Positions 1-10,734 of a stretch of 64,000 bases of DNA are shown one piece after another (the stretch's first letter is position 1; every line of letters begins with the position of its first letter). The stretch comes from Hanleya hanleyi. Its lineage: Eukaryota > Mollusca > Polyplacophora > Lepidopleurida > Hanleyidae. The notes below the pieces were generated by a model. It was given only the letters and a program-made list of their open reading frames with translations, searched no databases and had not been told where the DNA came from. A program made the translations under genes and the position numbers. The stretch is from assembly GCA_036873755.1 (NCBI GenBank), contig JAVTVY010018928.1, positions 19,664-83,663 on the forward strand. The letters run 5' to 3'.

Positions 1-669
1 ACAAAAGCGTGCTGTAAGAATTATATCACTTTCCAATAAACGTGATCATACACTTCCAATTTTCCTCTCGCTGCAAATTTTGCCACTTCTTCAACTGAAC
101 CAATATTCTTGCTTACGTCATGTCCACAAGTTTTTATATAATCTTGATCAATTACCAAACATCTACCAAACCTACTTCATCAGGCAATATGCTATTCATC
201 AATATCAAACAAGAATCCGCAACATCAATCTCTACAGACCATTTCACTATTCCAACTTATCTTATTACACTCTCAAGTGCTCAGGTCCTCGGGAATGGAA
301 CAAACTTCCCTCTTACTTAAAAACAATTGATTCCTCGTCACTCTTCAAGTCAAAGGTTAAATCCTATCTTCTTGAAAAATGTAGTCAATTTTGATGATCC
401 TTCGTATTAAGCTGTGTACACATCGCATCGTTTTTTGGCTCAACTCACCTATTACATTCGCTCAACCTAATTAGTTAAATATCTAGGGATAGAACAAGCC
501 CATCTGGGCTTTATTCCCGCCATCCACATTTCTACAACTGTCAATCTCATGTTATCATATTCATAATATATATAATTTTTTTTTTCTTTCCCTTATATGA
601 TTGACACTGAATATGTATTTCTTTATGGATATTTGGTGAATAAAATCTAATCTAATCTAATCTAATCTG
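1..669 (+). mobile_element. 3' end of a non-LTR retrotransposon (LINE)
   Basis: The end of a reverse transcriptase reading frame is followed by about 250 bp of 3' UTR and a tail of repeated TCTAA units at 646-668, which is the usual 3' end of a LINE. The 5' part lies outside the window. The 3' UTR contains a short GC-rich hairpin-like stretch near 495-525 that recurs on the opposite strand at 7118-7262, so the family has several copies here. Confidence 0.8.
2..394 (+). CDS. LINE reverse transcriptase, C-terminal fragment
   Basis: An open frame of about 130 codons enters from the left edge and stops at 392-394. It begins QKRAVRII, the typical start of the segment after the RT domain in Jockey/CR1-like LINE proteins, and ends with LKCSGPREWNKLP and SLFKSKVKSYLL, again typical of the extreme C-terminus. 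The catalytic RT core is not in the window. It is probably a truncated, inactive copy. The assignment rests on motif recognition only; the clade was not determined. Confidence 0.7.
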   Translation, partial: QKRAVRIISLSNKRDHTLPIFLSLQILPLLQLNQYSCLRHVHKFLYNLDQLPNIYQTYFIRQYAIHQYQTRIRNINLYRPFHYSNLSYYTLKCSGPREWNKLPSYLKTIDSSSLFKSKVKSYLLEKCSQF

Positions 670-1580
670 TAAAGGGGCATAACTTTGTAAAATATGGGTC
701 GATGCCACTTTCGACAGGCGTCTGACTTAGCACTCTGTAAAATAAGAATCGAGACAAATAACTTTGTAAAATATGGGTCGATGCCACTTTCGACAGGCGT
801 CTGACTTAGCACTCTGTAAAATAAGAACTCTTAGCACTCTGTACCGAACGCGGATCTGCAGATATAACTTGTACGTTCAACTACATATAGCAAAATCGGA
901 GATTATTACATCTGAAAGGGGCATAACTCCATAAGCCGAGGCGAGTAATTCTTTGTTGGCTTGTAGAATACAGAAATATAAATAAGTTTCCAAAATATAG
1001 TGGCTATATCGAACACAGTTCTGCAGATATAGTTGGCTACATTCAGGGATATAGGACAGAAATAGAAATTAATATATCTGTACAGGGGCATAACTCTGTA
1101 AAGTATGGGCCGAGGGGCACCACTTTCGATTGGTGTCTGACTTAGCACTCCGTGAAATAAGAACCAAGATGAATAAGCTGTACCGAACACGGATCTGCAG
1201 ATATAACTTGTACATTCAGCTACAACTAAAAAAAATCGAAGATTACTACATCCGAAAGGGGCATAACTCCATAAGCCGAGGCGAGTAATCCTTTGTTAGC
1301 TTGTAGAATACAACAATATAAACAAGTTTCCAAAATATAGTAGCTAAACTGAACACAGTTCTGCAGATATAGTTGGTTACACTCAGGCATATAGGACAGA
1401 AATAGAAATTAAAAAATCTGTAAAGGGGCAGAACTCTGTAAAATATGGGCAGAGGGAAGCCATTTTCGATAGGCGTCTGACTTAGCACTATATAAATAAG
1501 TGTTGAAAATTTGGTGGTTGTGTCGCAAGCGGTTTTGCCTAAAATGCGGTAACGGACGGACGTACTTGGCGACGACAATA
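670..1580. repeat. Higher-order tandem repeat, about 340 bp unit made of two ~170 bp halves
   Basis: The phrase GGGGCATAACTC recurs near 665, 919, 1086, 1259 and 1425. Units starting at 921 and 1261 match over a 340 bp period, and each contains two related halves about 167-170 bp apart. The left end (690-835) holds two near-identical short units. The array ends near 1530-1580 in a segment with GGACGGACG. The minus strand stays open for 94 and 110 codons across it, but the peptides mirror the repeat and look like no known protein. Confidence 0.8.
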
Positions 1581-2010
1581 CCCCAAAACCAAAATGTGTT
1601 TTCTTTTCTATTTAAAGATGTAAAAATAGAGATGTCCAATACAGGCAAATATTATGTACATTAGTCATGATGTGATAATTCAAGTCACTGATAACTATAC
1701 AGATATTATGACTGCTCTAGTAAAATTTTAATCATATTCAAAATGTCAACATACATGTACCAGGGAGAAATCCATAAATTATTTTGGGACACCCCCCCCC
1801 CCTCGGTCGCAGAGCGAAAATAAAAATGGAATTTGACATGCATCTAATGAAATAAACAATTATGCTCCCTGGATCAGTGTAGAGTACTATATCGAGGATT
1901 CTTGAAAATCACATCAACAACAATAAAGCCGTATCGCAAACTTCATGTATCAATACTGTTTTGTGTTCATTCTTTGTGGAAATTTCATTACCTATATATC
2001 AACAGGTTGA
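1581..2010. other. Intergenic, no gene recognised
   Basis: AT-rich sequence with a run of C at about 1789-1802. I see no coding exon or recognisable element. Confidence 0.5.
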
Positions 2011-2011
2011 G

Positions 2012-2096
2012 GAAAATACCTTGATCGAGGTATTATACCTTGATCGGGGTATTATACCTTGATCGAGGTATTAGCCTATACCTCGATTGGGGTATA
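2012..2096. repeat. Four tandem imperfect palindromes (ATACCTTGATCGAGGTAT type)
   Basis: Four successive units of about 22 bp carry a near-palindromic core, TACC(T)TGATC(G)(A/G)GGTA. The last unit is diverged (CCTCGATTGGGG). It lies about 30 bp left of the 2128 start of duplicon A and is absent at the second copy's left edge. Confidence 0.8.
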
Positions 2097-2666
2097 GGGC
2101 TTGTCAACTTCAGTTTTGATATATTCATCTTGTCATTCAAGATGTGCACATGAAAAGCTGCCAAAAAAGCTTTCTGGGATACAAATCATCACAGGGATCA
2201 CATCTGGTTCTTTAGAAATATTGCAGTCGGTATATTTGTTCATGTGGGCATATGACTTACGCATACGCCGGCATCGTTTTCCACCGCCGTGTTAATGTTG
2301 TATTCTAACATGCTCCACGTTATAGCCGTGCGCTGATTGGTCCAGATCTCGAAACATATAGAGATTATCACACGATAATCTTCATTTGTTTGTTGTGATC
2401 TGTTTCATTCACGTGCCGAACTGGTGACGTCTCATTCTTGTGACGCAGTGCTAGAAAACTGGACGACGATTGGTTCATTCACTGCGCAGTGGGCGGAGAT
2501 CACACAGCTGGAGCTCGTGAACGGAGAGCACGCGCGAGCATGGACTGCAAACCAGTCACGAAAATCTTGTATCAAAACGGGATAAATTTGCAGAAGATTT
2601 GCCATTCCGCTTATGAAATGAGGAAATAGTTATCATTGTGCATGTTAGAATGGAGTTAATGACCTT

Positions 2667-2809
2667 CTTAGTGAATATTATCGTGTAATAATTTTCGATG
2701 TTTAGTTTTAGACCTTATCAAAAAACCTCGCGGCTACGCCGCTCGGTTTTTTTGATTGACGGTCTAAAACTAAACATCGAAAAATTATTACACGATAATA
2801 TTCACTAAG
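2667..2809. repeat. Foldback element: 143 bp near-perfect palindrome
   Basis: A ~48 bp left arm starting CTTAGTGAATATTATC is the reverse complement of the right arm ending at 2809, with one base difference in an A/T run. The centre has its own hairpin: a GCGGC-TAC-GCCGC core flanked by A and T runs. No coding content. It is a MITE-like or cruciform-forming repeat, also present at 55831-55973. Confidence 0.85.
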
Positions 2810-3704
2810 GCGGTCGTTAACTCCTAATTTTATTCGTTGGCAGAAAGCAAGAATACAATATGGAAGCTTTACCAATGTAAACGAATGGCTTGTTGCCTAA
2901 CATCTGTGTTAAGTCGTGTGAGTAATGACGTCATCTTGCTCCTCCTATGCTCCAGACATCGGGGAGGTTCCCTTGACCGTAGTTCCATCGATATCACACT
3001 GGAGTAATTGCGTACCACTTGGAACTGTAGCAAGAGCAATAAAACATTTCTCCGCGTAGTTACTGACAAAAGTCGTTTTCGAAATCAATGATGAGGTGCG
3101 TGAAATAATATGTATTTAAGGACACTCACAACATAGTTGACCTATCTCTGATTGAAGGCCAATATTTTGCGTATTTATTCCGATTTTATAATTCCAGGGG
3201 CACTGGCCATCGTAATGATCTTCCGGGAATTTGAATCTGAAGTTGCGTCACCTTTGGGATATTTGTCCTCAATTACTGGACATATTTATGCGATATGTTG
3301 TTTTTCACAAAACTTTATCAGAATATCCCCTGTAAAATGTATTTTATTTACACCCGCCCTAAACAATAAAAACATCTTTAAAATTGTCATCAAGATGTTT
3401 TGATAACATCTCTGGCGTTTGTAGTTGTTTCATTTGTGTAGTTTTTATAGTAAAATATTTCGCTTTAGGAGTTTTCGCAAATCGCCATTTTTTATCCATG
3501 TGTAGATTCGGATAAGCTTTATTCAATTACTTGGCCTGGAAGGATGCAGAACATTTTCTAACGCACGTCTAGCCGAAGCTCTCGGTATATTACTGTATGC
3601 ATTAGCATAATCGGAGAGAATTGCAACACATACAGGAGAAATGGGAAGAGGTACCGACATACTGACAGAGCCACATGACTTCACAGTATTGTGCTCTGGT
3701 TAAC
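2810..3704. other. Intergenic, no gene recognised
   Basis: Short open frames only (66 aa on minus at 2869-3069, 83 aa on plus at 3152-3403). They have no recognisable motif and are preserved in the second copy only because the whole segment is duplicated. Confidence 0.5.
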
Positions 3705-4556
3705 CTATTCTAAAGCACATACCAAGAATCTCACGATTCGAGATATATGTTGTATCTCGGGTACGCTTTTATTGTACCTGTCCATGTGGCCACTTGAATG
3801 ACATGGCCACACGGCCCCTAGCACCGGCATAAGCGTTATTAGATACAAATCTAGAGAGCTATGATGGAAATGCTTTGACAACTTGTATATTGGTAATTGT
3901 AAAGCTTTGTTGCTGTGACAAATCGTACACTGGGGAATGGTGAGTTGTATCGTCCACAGAAAACCTATCATCTGTAAATTATAAATGTATTTTTGTCGCC
4001 AAAATCTCATTATACTTTAGTAAATAATAATTACAAGCACCTAGTCCGTCATTCATAATTCAGCCGTCGTTGGCTAGTTTCCTGCAAGAGAGAAGCGGTC
4101 AACAGTTTCCAATAATGCCGACAAGGTATCATGATGTTCCAAAATGATAAAATCTGTATCGGGGATCAGTATCCTTAATCCATAATAATCGTTGTAAAGT
4201 CGTCATCTAGAGATTGATGTATCTCAGTCACTTTCTGGTTGTGACTGTTTATATGAAAACCATGAGGATATTGACGTACATGGGTTCATACGGCCCGAAA
4301 CGTAACGCCATAGATCTTGCACGCTATGCTCGTATTTTGCTATCAACTTGCGATATGTATCGCCAAATTTGAGAAACTTTGAGTGGAGGCGCTTGTTGGA
4401 ATAGCCCTGTTTTATAAGTTCATGCAGCAATGTTTTGTGACGTTGGTTAAAATCGCCACATTTTACACAGGATCTAGCAAATGCTACTAGGCGAGATATG
4501 TATACGCCATATGCAGGTCCCACTGGAATATTACTAGCCAGAAAGGGATAGTTTAC
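3705..4556 (-). mobile_element. 3' part of a reverse-transcriptase element, minus strand
   Basis: On the minus strand from 4523 the frame reads MGPAYGVYISRLVAFARSC, with GDFNQRHKTLL and KQGYSNKRLHSKFLKF after it. This is the conserved region after the RT catalytic domain of the same element whose catalytic part is at 30480-31064. The downstream part down to about 3705 matches the 3' region there (GGCCGTATGAACCCATGTACGTC, then a stretch ending in TTGACCGCTTCTCTCTTGCAG). This copy keeps about 15 bases (reading LASNI) lost from the 30.8 kb copy. Element class uncertain. Confidence 0.65.
4224..4523 (-). pseudogene. RT-element polyprotein fragment, post-catalytic region
   Basis: A 99-residue minus-strand frame starting GPAYGVYISRLV and running through VKCGDFNQRHK and DLWRYVSG. 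It corresponds residue for residue to the plus-strand frame at 30834-31064. It lacks the RT active site and is a truncated remnant. A piece of MITE abuts it at 4557. Confidence 0.65.
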
Positions 4557-4660
4557 GACGGAAAAATTTCATGCGAAATAAAATAGCCCTTTTCCCACTT
4601 TCCCTCACATAAATTTTGAAGAAAAATGACGAAAATATCACTTTCATAAGTCCGTCTTAG
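4557..4660 (-). mobile_element. Partial TTAA-type MITE (internal piece)
   Basis: Contains GCGAAATAAAATAG, CCCACTTT and TTTTGAAGAAA, the internal phrases of the MITE family whose full copy is 33350-33922. Termini are missing. The same piece is at 57721-57824. Confidence 0.5.
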
Positions 4661-4854
4661 TTTTTGTATTATTAAGCTTTAATGTAGAAAGTTGTAAGAT
4701 AATCGATTTTTGTTTGTTTCATTTTACTTAAAATGCTATAAATATGGAACTATAGAGAAAGTAAAAAATAACTGAGACGCCGTTTACTAGTTCTAGTTGT
4801 CTTTGATCATGGTATACCATTAAATCTGAAATATGATAAATAGTTTTCACAAAA

Positions 4855-5860
4855 TTTCAATTGAAAATTGGAGGCTATTGTTTTTAGCTTATTTTTTTTT
4901 ATAAATTTCGAATATGTTCTACACGGGAGTAGCAATAGTTATGTATATTACATAATTGAATTCCTCAGGACATGAACTTTCATAAAATATATACATTATT
5001 ATTATGGCGGATATTTATTGTTACAACGATGTATCAATATGCATTAACGATCAGTTTTCTTACTAAAGATGATTATCTAAGTCGTTATTTAAAGTATGAG
5101 GTCATGGTGACGAAGAATAGTAAAGAACGTTAGGGAATTCATGGCGATTTTTGTTGATACCAGTGGATACTCACTATTGTTCCGTTTATATCCTAGCAAA
5201 ATTGAAAAATGGAGGCTATTGTTCTTATTTTATTTTTATAAATTTCGAATATTTTCTACACGGGAGTAGCATAGACATAAAATATAATCATTATTATTAT
5301 GGCGGATATTTATTGCTACAAGGATGGATCAATATGTATCAACAATCAGTTTCCTTAATACAGATGGTTATCTAAGTCGTTATTTAAAGTGTAGAGTTCA
5401 ATGAGGTCATGGTGACGAAGAATAGTAAAGAACATTAGTGAATTCTTGGCGATGTTTTTGGATGCCAGTTGATACTCCCTATTTTTCCGTGTATATACTA
5501 GCAAAATCTGAGGTTTGCCGAACCTATCAATAACACAGCTATATATATATAAAACCGTACGACTATATGCTATAATGATTTGTGAACCGCTATACGAAGG
5601 CTTTACCTGAAAGTCAGTAATGATTTTCTCGATACTTTTTACAAAATGAGACTAATTTTCTTCTTTCCTTTCTTTAGTATATAATATACACTGACAGTTC
5701 GAATGCGTTCTAATTTGTGATTGACTACTCTCAGTAGCAATAGTTATGTGAATTACATAATTGAATCCCTGGGGACATGCGCCTTCATAAAATATATACA
5801 TTATTATTGTTATGTTGAATATCTGTTGCAACAGAAGACAAATCGTCAGGGGGTGTACGT
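4855..5860. repeat. Diverged direct repeats, about 340 bp period
   Basis: Units at about 4860 and 5200 share TTGGAGGCTATTG-like starts, CACGGGAGTAGCA, ATTATTATGGCGGATATTTATTG, GTCGTTATTTAAAGT and GTCATGGTGACGAAGAATAG in order. A third, partial unit lies at about 5738-5840. No protein is evident. The second copy is at 58019-59024. Confidence 0.8.
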
Positions 5861-6514
5861 ATCCTTAATACATCCATTGTCGGTGTTCGTATGGTGCATG
5901 GTGCCTTATTCTAAATGTTTATTATGATTACATGTTATCTTAAAAGCATGAATGTTTTTTGCCATACACTGTCACGCGTGAAATACAAGCGAACATTTTT
6001 TGAATCAAGTATATATTGACAAATGACAGAGAGTGTAAGCATACTCAGTATGAATTGTCAAGGATTGACTGATTAAAAGTAGAAGAGATGCTTTCCACTA
6101 CCTCAAAAAGAACAAAAATTATATCGTCGGCTTACAAGACACTCACAGCTTTGCGAAAAAAACATGATTGGCACCATGACGCCTAGATGAACTTCTTCCG
6201 GTATTGCTCTCGGGGTATTATCATATTGATAAGAAATAATTTTGACTACCAAGTTCATAATGTAAAAACAATTCCTCAAGGCAATCTTCTCATCACAAAT
6301 TTGAAAATTTTGGAAGAACTGTAACGCTGGTGAGTGTATACGGGCCAAATGTTGATAAAACATCCTTACTTAGCAATATCAAGAGAAAAGTACAGCAAAT
6401 CCGTCTGTTATAATACGCAGAGGCTGTAATTTAGTTTTAAACCCAGCTATGGATACCGATAACTATAAAAATATAAATCACCCGAACGCACATCAAACAG
6501 TATAAAAATCAAAA
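5861..6514. other. Intergenic, no gene recognised
   Basis: Only short frames without motifs (for example 86 aa on minus at 6103-6363). Nothing I can assign. Confidence 0.4.
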
Positions 6515-6665
6515 TGTGAACGTAGCGTGCAAAATGTATGGCGTTAAGTTAATAGCTGGTGTCTTTAAGATAACGATGGTGTTCATATGAAAAGACACAA
6601 TTAAACCGTGACTGAGATACTTCATTCACCTGATAACTACTTTACAATGAAATTTATATGGATTA
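6515..6665 (+). mobile_element. RT-element tail fragment, plus strand
   Basis: GAACGTAGCGTGCAAAATGTATGGCG matches the segment encoding ERSVQDLWRYV in the 30.8 kb copy. The following bases (CGTGACTGAGATACTTCATTC, then CTACTTTACAATG and TATGGATTAA) match its 3' region. The fragment stops exactly at the TTAA where the next MITE starts. Confidence 0.6.
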
Positions 6666-7095
6666 AACCTCCCAGGCCTGAAGGAGGGGGGGATTATGAT
6701 TCCCTACCACAATGGTCCCCCAAAACACGCTGTCTCCAGAACGACACAACATTGATTGTGTTCACTCCATGACTTTAAAGTTTATCATATTGGGTCATTT
6801 TGAGTCTATTGGCATAACACCACGAGCAGAGGACCATGTGAGGATGTGGTGTTCATGTGGTGTACCACAAACGTGACGTTTTTGTCCTTTTCTTTCACAA
6901 TTACTGCTTTTACACAAGGAAAAGTGGACAGAAACTATTGTATTTCACATCCGATTAATATTTGCCAATCTACTATGTAGTTTTTGTGGAGAAATTACGT
7001 TAATAAAAATTCGAAATATCAGGCTCATAAATGCCTTTTTTAGAAAATGACGTTATTGTGACGTCATGAAAGCTATTTTTTGTTAGAGTTTGACC
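6663..7095 (+). mobile_element. TTAA-type MITE, diverged copy
   Basis: Starts TTAAACCTCCCAGGCCTG, a diverged form of the family terminus TTAACCCTATCTGGCCTGGG. Family phrases follow in order: CTCCAGAACGACA, TTATCATATTGGGTCATTTTGAG, GGACCATG, TTTCACATC, TTTTTGTGGAGAAATTA and TGACGTCA at 7059-7066. The right terminus is degraded, next to a LINE fragment. Confidence 0.7.
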
Positions 7096-7117
7096 CAATA
7101 ATATTATATATTTTTAT

Positions 7118-7262
7118 TTATTAGATTCACCAAGTATACAGTACATAAATATTGAAGAGCCTAGTTGTAGAATATAATCATATTCTATGAATTACTTCGT
7201 ATAATAACTAGTAAGTCATCGGCGGGAATAAAACCCCATGGGGCTTGTTCTATCCCTATATA
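7118..7262 (-). mobile_element. LINE 3' end fragment, minus strand
   Basis: On the minus strand this reads the same 3' UTR as 475-645: a stretch with AGGGATAGAACAAGCCC and GGGG-TTTTATTCCCGCC, ending GGTGAATC-TAATAAATA. It is from the same LINE family as the element at the left edge. Copy at 60282-60426. Confidence 0.7.
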
Positions 7263-7346
7263 AATAAATGATAATATTTCATTAAGCTACTTGTGGCTGG
7301 TGTATGCTGGCCGACAGCTGCCATTCCATAAATGTAACTTTTTAAC

Positions 7347-7347
<1 letters not shown>

Positions 7348-7409
<62 letters not shown>

Positions 7410-7620
7410 AATTGAAATATTTTTTGCATATTATTTCATTTTGATTTCATTTTTTTTTTAATTTCATTTCCGATTCCTTTTCGTTTTATTTTGATTTCGG
7501 TTTCATTTTGATTTCACTTTCATTTCATTTTGTTATATTTTTTTTCGTTTTGTTTTAAATTTCATTTTCATTTCAGTTTGATTTTGTTTTCATTTCACTT
7601 TCATTTCGTTTTGTTATCAC
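7348..7620. repeat. Poly-T (56 bases) followed by T-rich TTTCATTTTGA microsatellite
   Basis: An uninterrupted run of T at 7348-7403, then about 215 bp of degenerate TTTCATTT/TTTTGATT units. The second copy's T run is 66 bases (60512-60577). This length change accounts for the ten-base offset between the two copies downstream. Confidence 0.9.
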
Positions 7621-7720
7621 AAGGAAAAATAATTAAAAAAAGAAAAAAAGGTGGCAGCGCCCGGCACTGCCATTTTTTTTTTTTTTTCTCTCTCTCAAAA
7701 CGAAAACAAATTCTTCTGTG

Positions 7721-7762
7721 GCCGAGAACTGCCAGCCGAGCGCTGCCAGCCGAGAGCTGCCA
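7721..7762 (+). repeat. Three tandem 14 bp units, GCCGAG(A/C)(A/G)CTGCCA
   Basis: Three successive 14-base units differing at two positions, 320 bp upstream of the alpha-kinase start. Also at 60895-60936. Confidence 0.8.
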
Positions 7763-8077
7763 ATTCATACGATTGGCTAATGTGTATCACGTGTGTTCGA
7801 TGTTCACGTAGCATATTCGACTGTATTTCGGAATATAGTCAAGCAACATTTTCTGCTTATTCTTTTGTTTATTTACATTTCTTCATAACCTTCACCGGAA
7901 TGCAATCAAAACAGCCTGAAATAATCGAACTTTTGGTCTGGATCCGCTCCTGCATGGTTACTTCCCTTAGTTGTTCTTTCGTCAAGGAGGTAAAAAGTAG
8001 AAAGTGAAAGTCTGAAATTTTGTAAAGACACCGGAGCTTGGTGAAATATTCAATTTCAGATATTAACGAAAAAAGTC

Positions 8078-9450
8078 ATGGCAGATGCATGGAAAAAATT
8101 GACCGAGAAGGTCAAAGCCAAAAGAACGAACAAGAAGCGCGCTGCTGATGCTCCTCCTAGAAAACTGAAAGGCGGAAAGTCCAGCGACTATCATCAGAAG
8201 TGTCTGGTAAGGCGCAGAAATATTCGAGGATAGGACCGAGGGAATTTGTGACTTTGAAAAACAGGGACGAGGAAACCGACCACGAAACAATGGGAAACAT
8301 TAAACATGCCTGTTTAAAGCATTTTGCCCATTTTATCGGGAAAAATATGTCCTGTGACATTTTAGCTGGTGAACAAGGACCATCGTGCCAAACAAGGGAT
8401 CAAATTCCCGACTTAAAATTGATCTTTGTGAGGTTTATTCCAGGACGCAGGTCAGTTAATCTAGACTCCATGGTTAGAGACGACAGTAATTGTTCAGTCA
8501 GTGTGACTGGTAACAGCAGCGTGAACCAAATCAATTCTGATACTGGTTCAGCATTTAAACGACCAAATCCAATTTCTACAGTTACTGCAACTGGTGCTAT
8601 TAAGAAGAGTGATCACAGAGATTCTCATGAGAATCAACACAATAGTGTTGTGGTTCCACGCAGTTTGTCATTGGCAGATATGATAAGGCTCGGAAAACTT
8701 AACAAATTGTGTCTTTCCACATCTACAGTTATAAATATCCTCGAATTTGACATGGATCAGTTTGCATGGTGCAAAGTCCAAACACAGGGAGAGTTCTTTG
8801 AAGAGAAAGAACCTATTGGTTGTGGTGGTTTCAGAAAGGCATATAAAGCAACCACCAAACATCTAGAATTCAAGGGCTCAACATGGGTGATCAAGAGGTA
8901 CATCGCTGAAGCTGTCAAAGGTATTCAGGAAACTGATCAAACAACTGAAGGCCACACAAGAAAAGTTGTACAGATGCACATGTTGGCTAGAAACTTTGCT
9001 TCTCAGCTAGAAACAAAAGTGCAGAGAGAAAATCAAACCGAATCTTTCGGAGAAATGTTGAAGTATAAGAAAGTGTATTACGGCGAAACAGATTCCAAAG
9101 AATGCGTAACAGTAGAGGAATTTGTGGACGGGCAGTTCACCAAATATATGAACAACACGGGGCTACTTTGTGTAGATCAGGATAGTGAAGTTGCTCAGAA
9201 AGCAGCGTGCTTGTCTCACTTCTCATTTGAGAAAGCGAAGAAGAAACTGTTGCTGGTAGATATACAAGGGAGTGGTTACAATTGTTTTGATCCAGAGATT
9301 GCTTCGTCAACTCTGTATGACGATCAGGACGTGAGCGAGATCTTGTATTGTACGGGAAACTTATCCACCCTAGCTATCTCTAATTGTGTCGACGCTCATG
9401 AATGCAACAAGTACTGCGCCATTGCTGGTCTCGACAAGAATCTGAGTTGA
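8078..9450 (+). CDS. Alpha-kinase domain protein, copy 1 (frameshift near the start)
   Basis: The open frame from 8161 to the stop at 9448-9450 encodes an atypical Ser/Thr protein kinase of the alpha-kinase family (eEF2K/MHCK type). Counting from codon 8200: glycine-rich stretch GCGGFRKAYKA at 207-217, ATP-binding Lys232 in WVIKRY, VEEFVDGQFTKY at 305-316, LSHFSF with His340, catalytic/Mg motif DIQGSGYNCFDPEI at 354-367, and the zinc-site end HECNKYC (His400, Cys402, Cys406). The N-terminal ~190 residues are not a known domain, apart from LAGEQGPSCQT and a low-complexity linker. The natural start is probably ATG 8078 (good context, MADAWKKLTEK), whose frame meets the kinase frame only after a one-base shift near 8206. 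Single exon. Here residue 396 is Cys; Phe is expected and found in copy 2. Confidence 0.85.
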
Positions 9451-10731
9451 ATTTGAAGATTAATGGACTGTTATTCACAAATAATGATTTCATGACAAGT
9501 TGACAAAGACAATGACCGGAGAGATGCTATGCAGATATCAGCTGGTTCATGGGCATTTTATAGAATGGTATATTTCTCTAAATTCTTAATTGGATGATTT
9601 TACTATTTCTCATAAAATCATGTTTGGTGATGACATATGCATTAATATGCAGACTTGTACTAGTGTTGAATTTCTCATGCAGATGCTTCAGTTATGAAGT
9701 GTAATTTTCTGATATCGAGTTTACTAATTTCAAATAATTTACTTTTTAATTAATATTATGTCTCGATTTTAAATTTAATTAAAGTAATCAAATAGCAATC
9801 ACATCTCAAGAGCAAGACTAAAAGAAATGTGTTTACAAGTTAACACGTTCTGTTGGGTTTTTGACTGATTTCTTTTTTCTCAAATTAGCTTAATATGGCT
9901 TGGTCATACAGATGTGCAAACACCATCAATGGTATTGCATGGATGCATCTGCAAACAGTACTTGGTCTTTCATGCAATCAGAAATCTTCCTGATCGTATA
10001 AATATTTTGTAGATTTCTGGATGAATGTCATTAGATTACGGAAGCGGAATTTCTTGAACGATCTATGGTTCAGCGCTGGATGTCGGATTTGATTGTATTG
10101 AAGCTTCCCGTGCTTCTCAGTTTTATTAAGGTGCGTTGCTGGCTTTTCAGATATCAAACCTTTTGAACAAGAGCCTATATGGATTTCAATACATAGCCAT
10201 CCATGCCATCATGTATTTTCCAAGGGAAATTGCCTGGAGACATAGTAGACTAGTATATATAGAGCGTGGTTTTATCAAGGATGATCCAAGCAGGAAGAAT
10301 ATATACTAGTATGCTACCTTTATTCAGTGCCTTTTCACAGAAAAAAACTATTTTCCAAAATTTTCAAGTTGAAGCGACATTGATCTTTGAAAATCTAATA
10401 CTTCGAGAGTCTAACAGACAAAACTCGTGATGACGTTGTGCATCCCTAGTCTTATGCGGGTGTAAAAAACTTTACTAAAATTTGCATAATAGTAATTAGC
10501 AACAATGTTGAAAAATTAATTTGCTAAGATTATTACAACTGAAGATAAAGTGCAAATCAAATATATCAAAGTACATTAAGATCTGCCTATGATGTCATCA
10601 TTTGCTAATGATAATTTCGTATAATTTCCTCCTGCATATCTCAGTGATTACTCGGGAACTCTCTTCTTGCCTGTTGCATTCTGTCTCATTTGTCTGTCTG
10701 TTAAAGTACTCGTTTCCTATACTAAGTCTCT
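9451..10731. other. 3' flank of the alpha-kinase gene, no further gene seen
   Basis: AT-rich sequence. A possible poly(A) signal (ATTAAA) is at about 9778. It contains the inverted repeat at 10249-10310. I recognise nothing coding. Confidence 0.5.
10249..10310. repeat. Perfect 12 bp inverted repeat, 38 bp loop
   Basis: ACTAGTATATAT at 10249-10260 and its exact reverse complement at 10299-10310. Also at 63423-63484. Confidence 0.8.
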
Positions 10732-10734
10732 TTA

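Noticed and set aside
2012..2096. CRISPR-like array
   Set aside because: Adjacent palindromes without unique spacers, in an animal genome.
7651..8007. 118-codon frame upstream of the alpha-kinase
   Set aside because: Starts in simple repeat, includes a T run translated as Phe, no motif and no link to the kinase frame.
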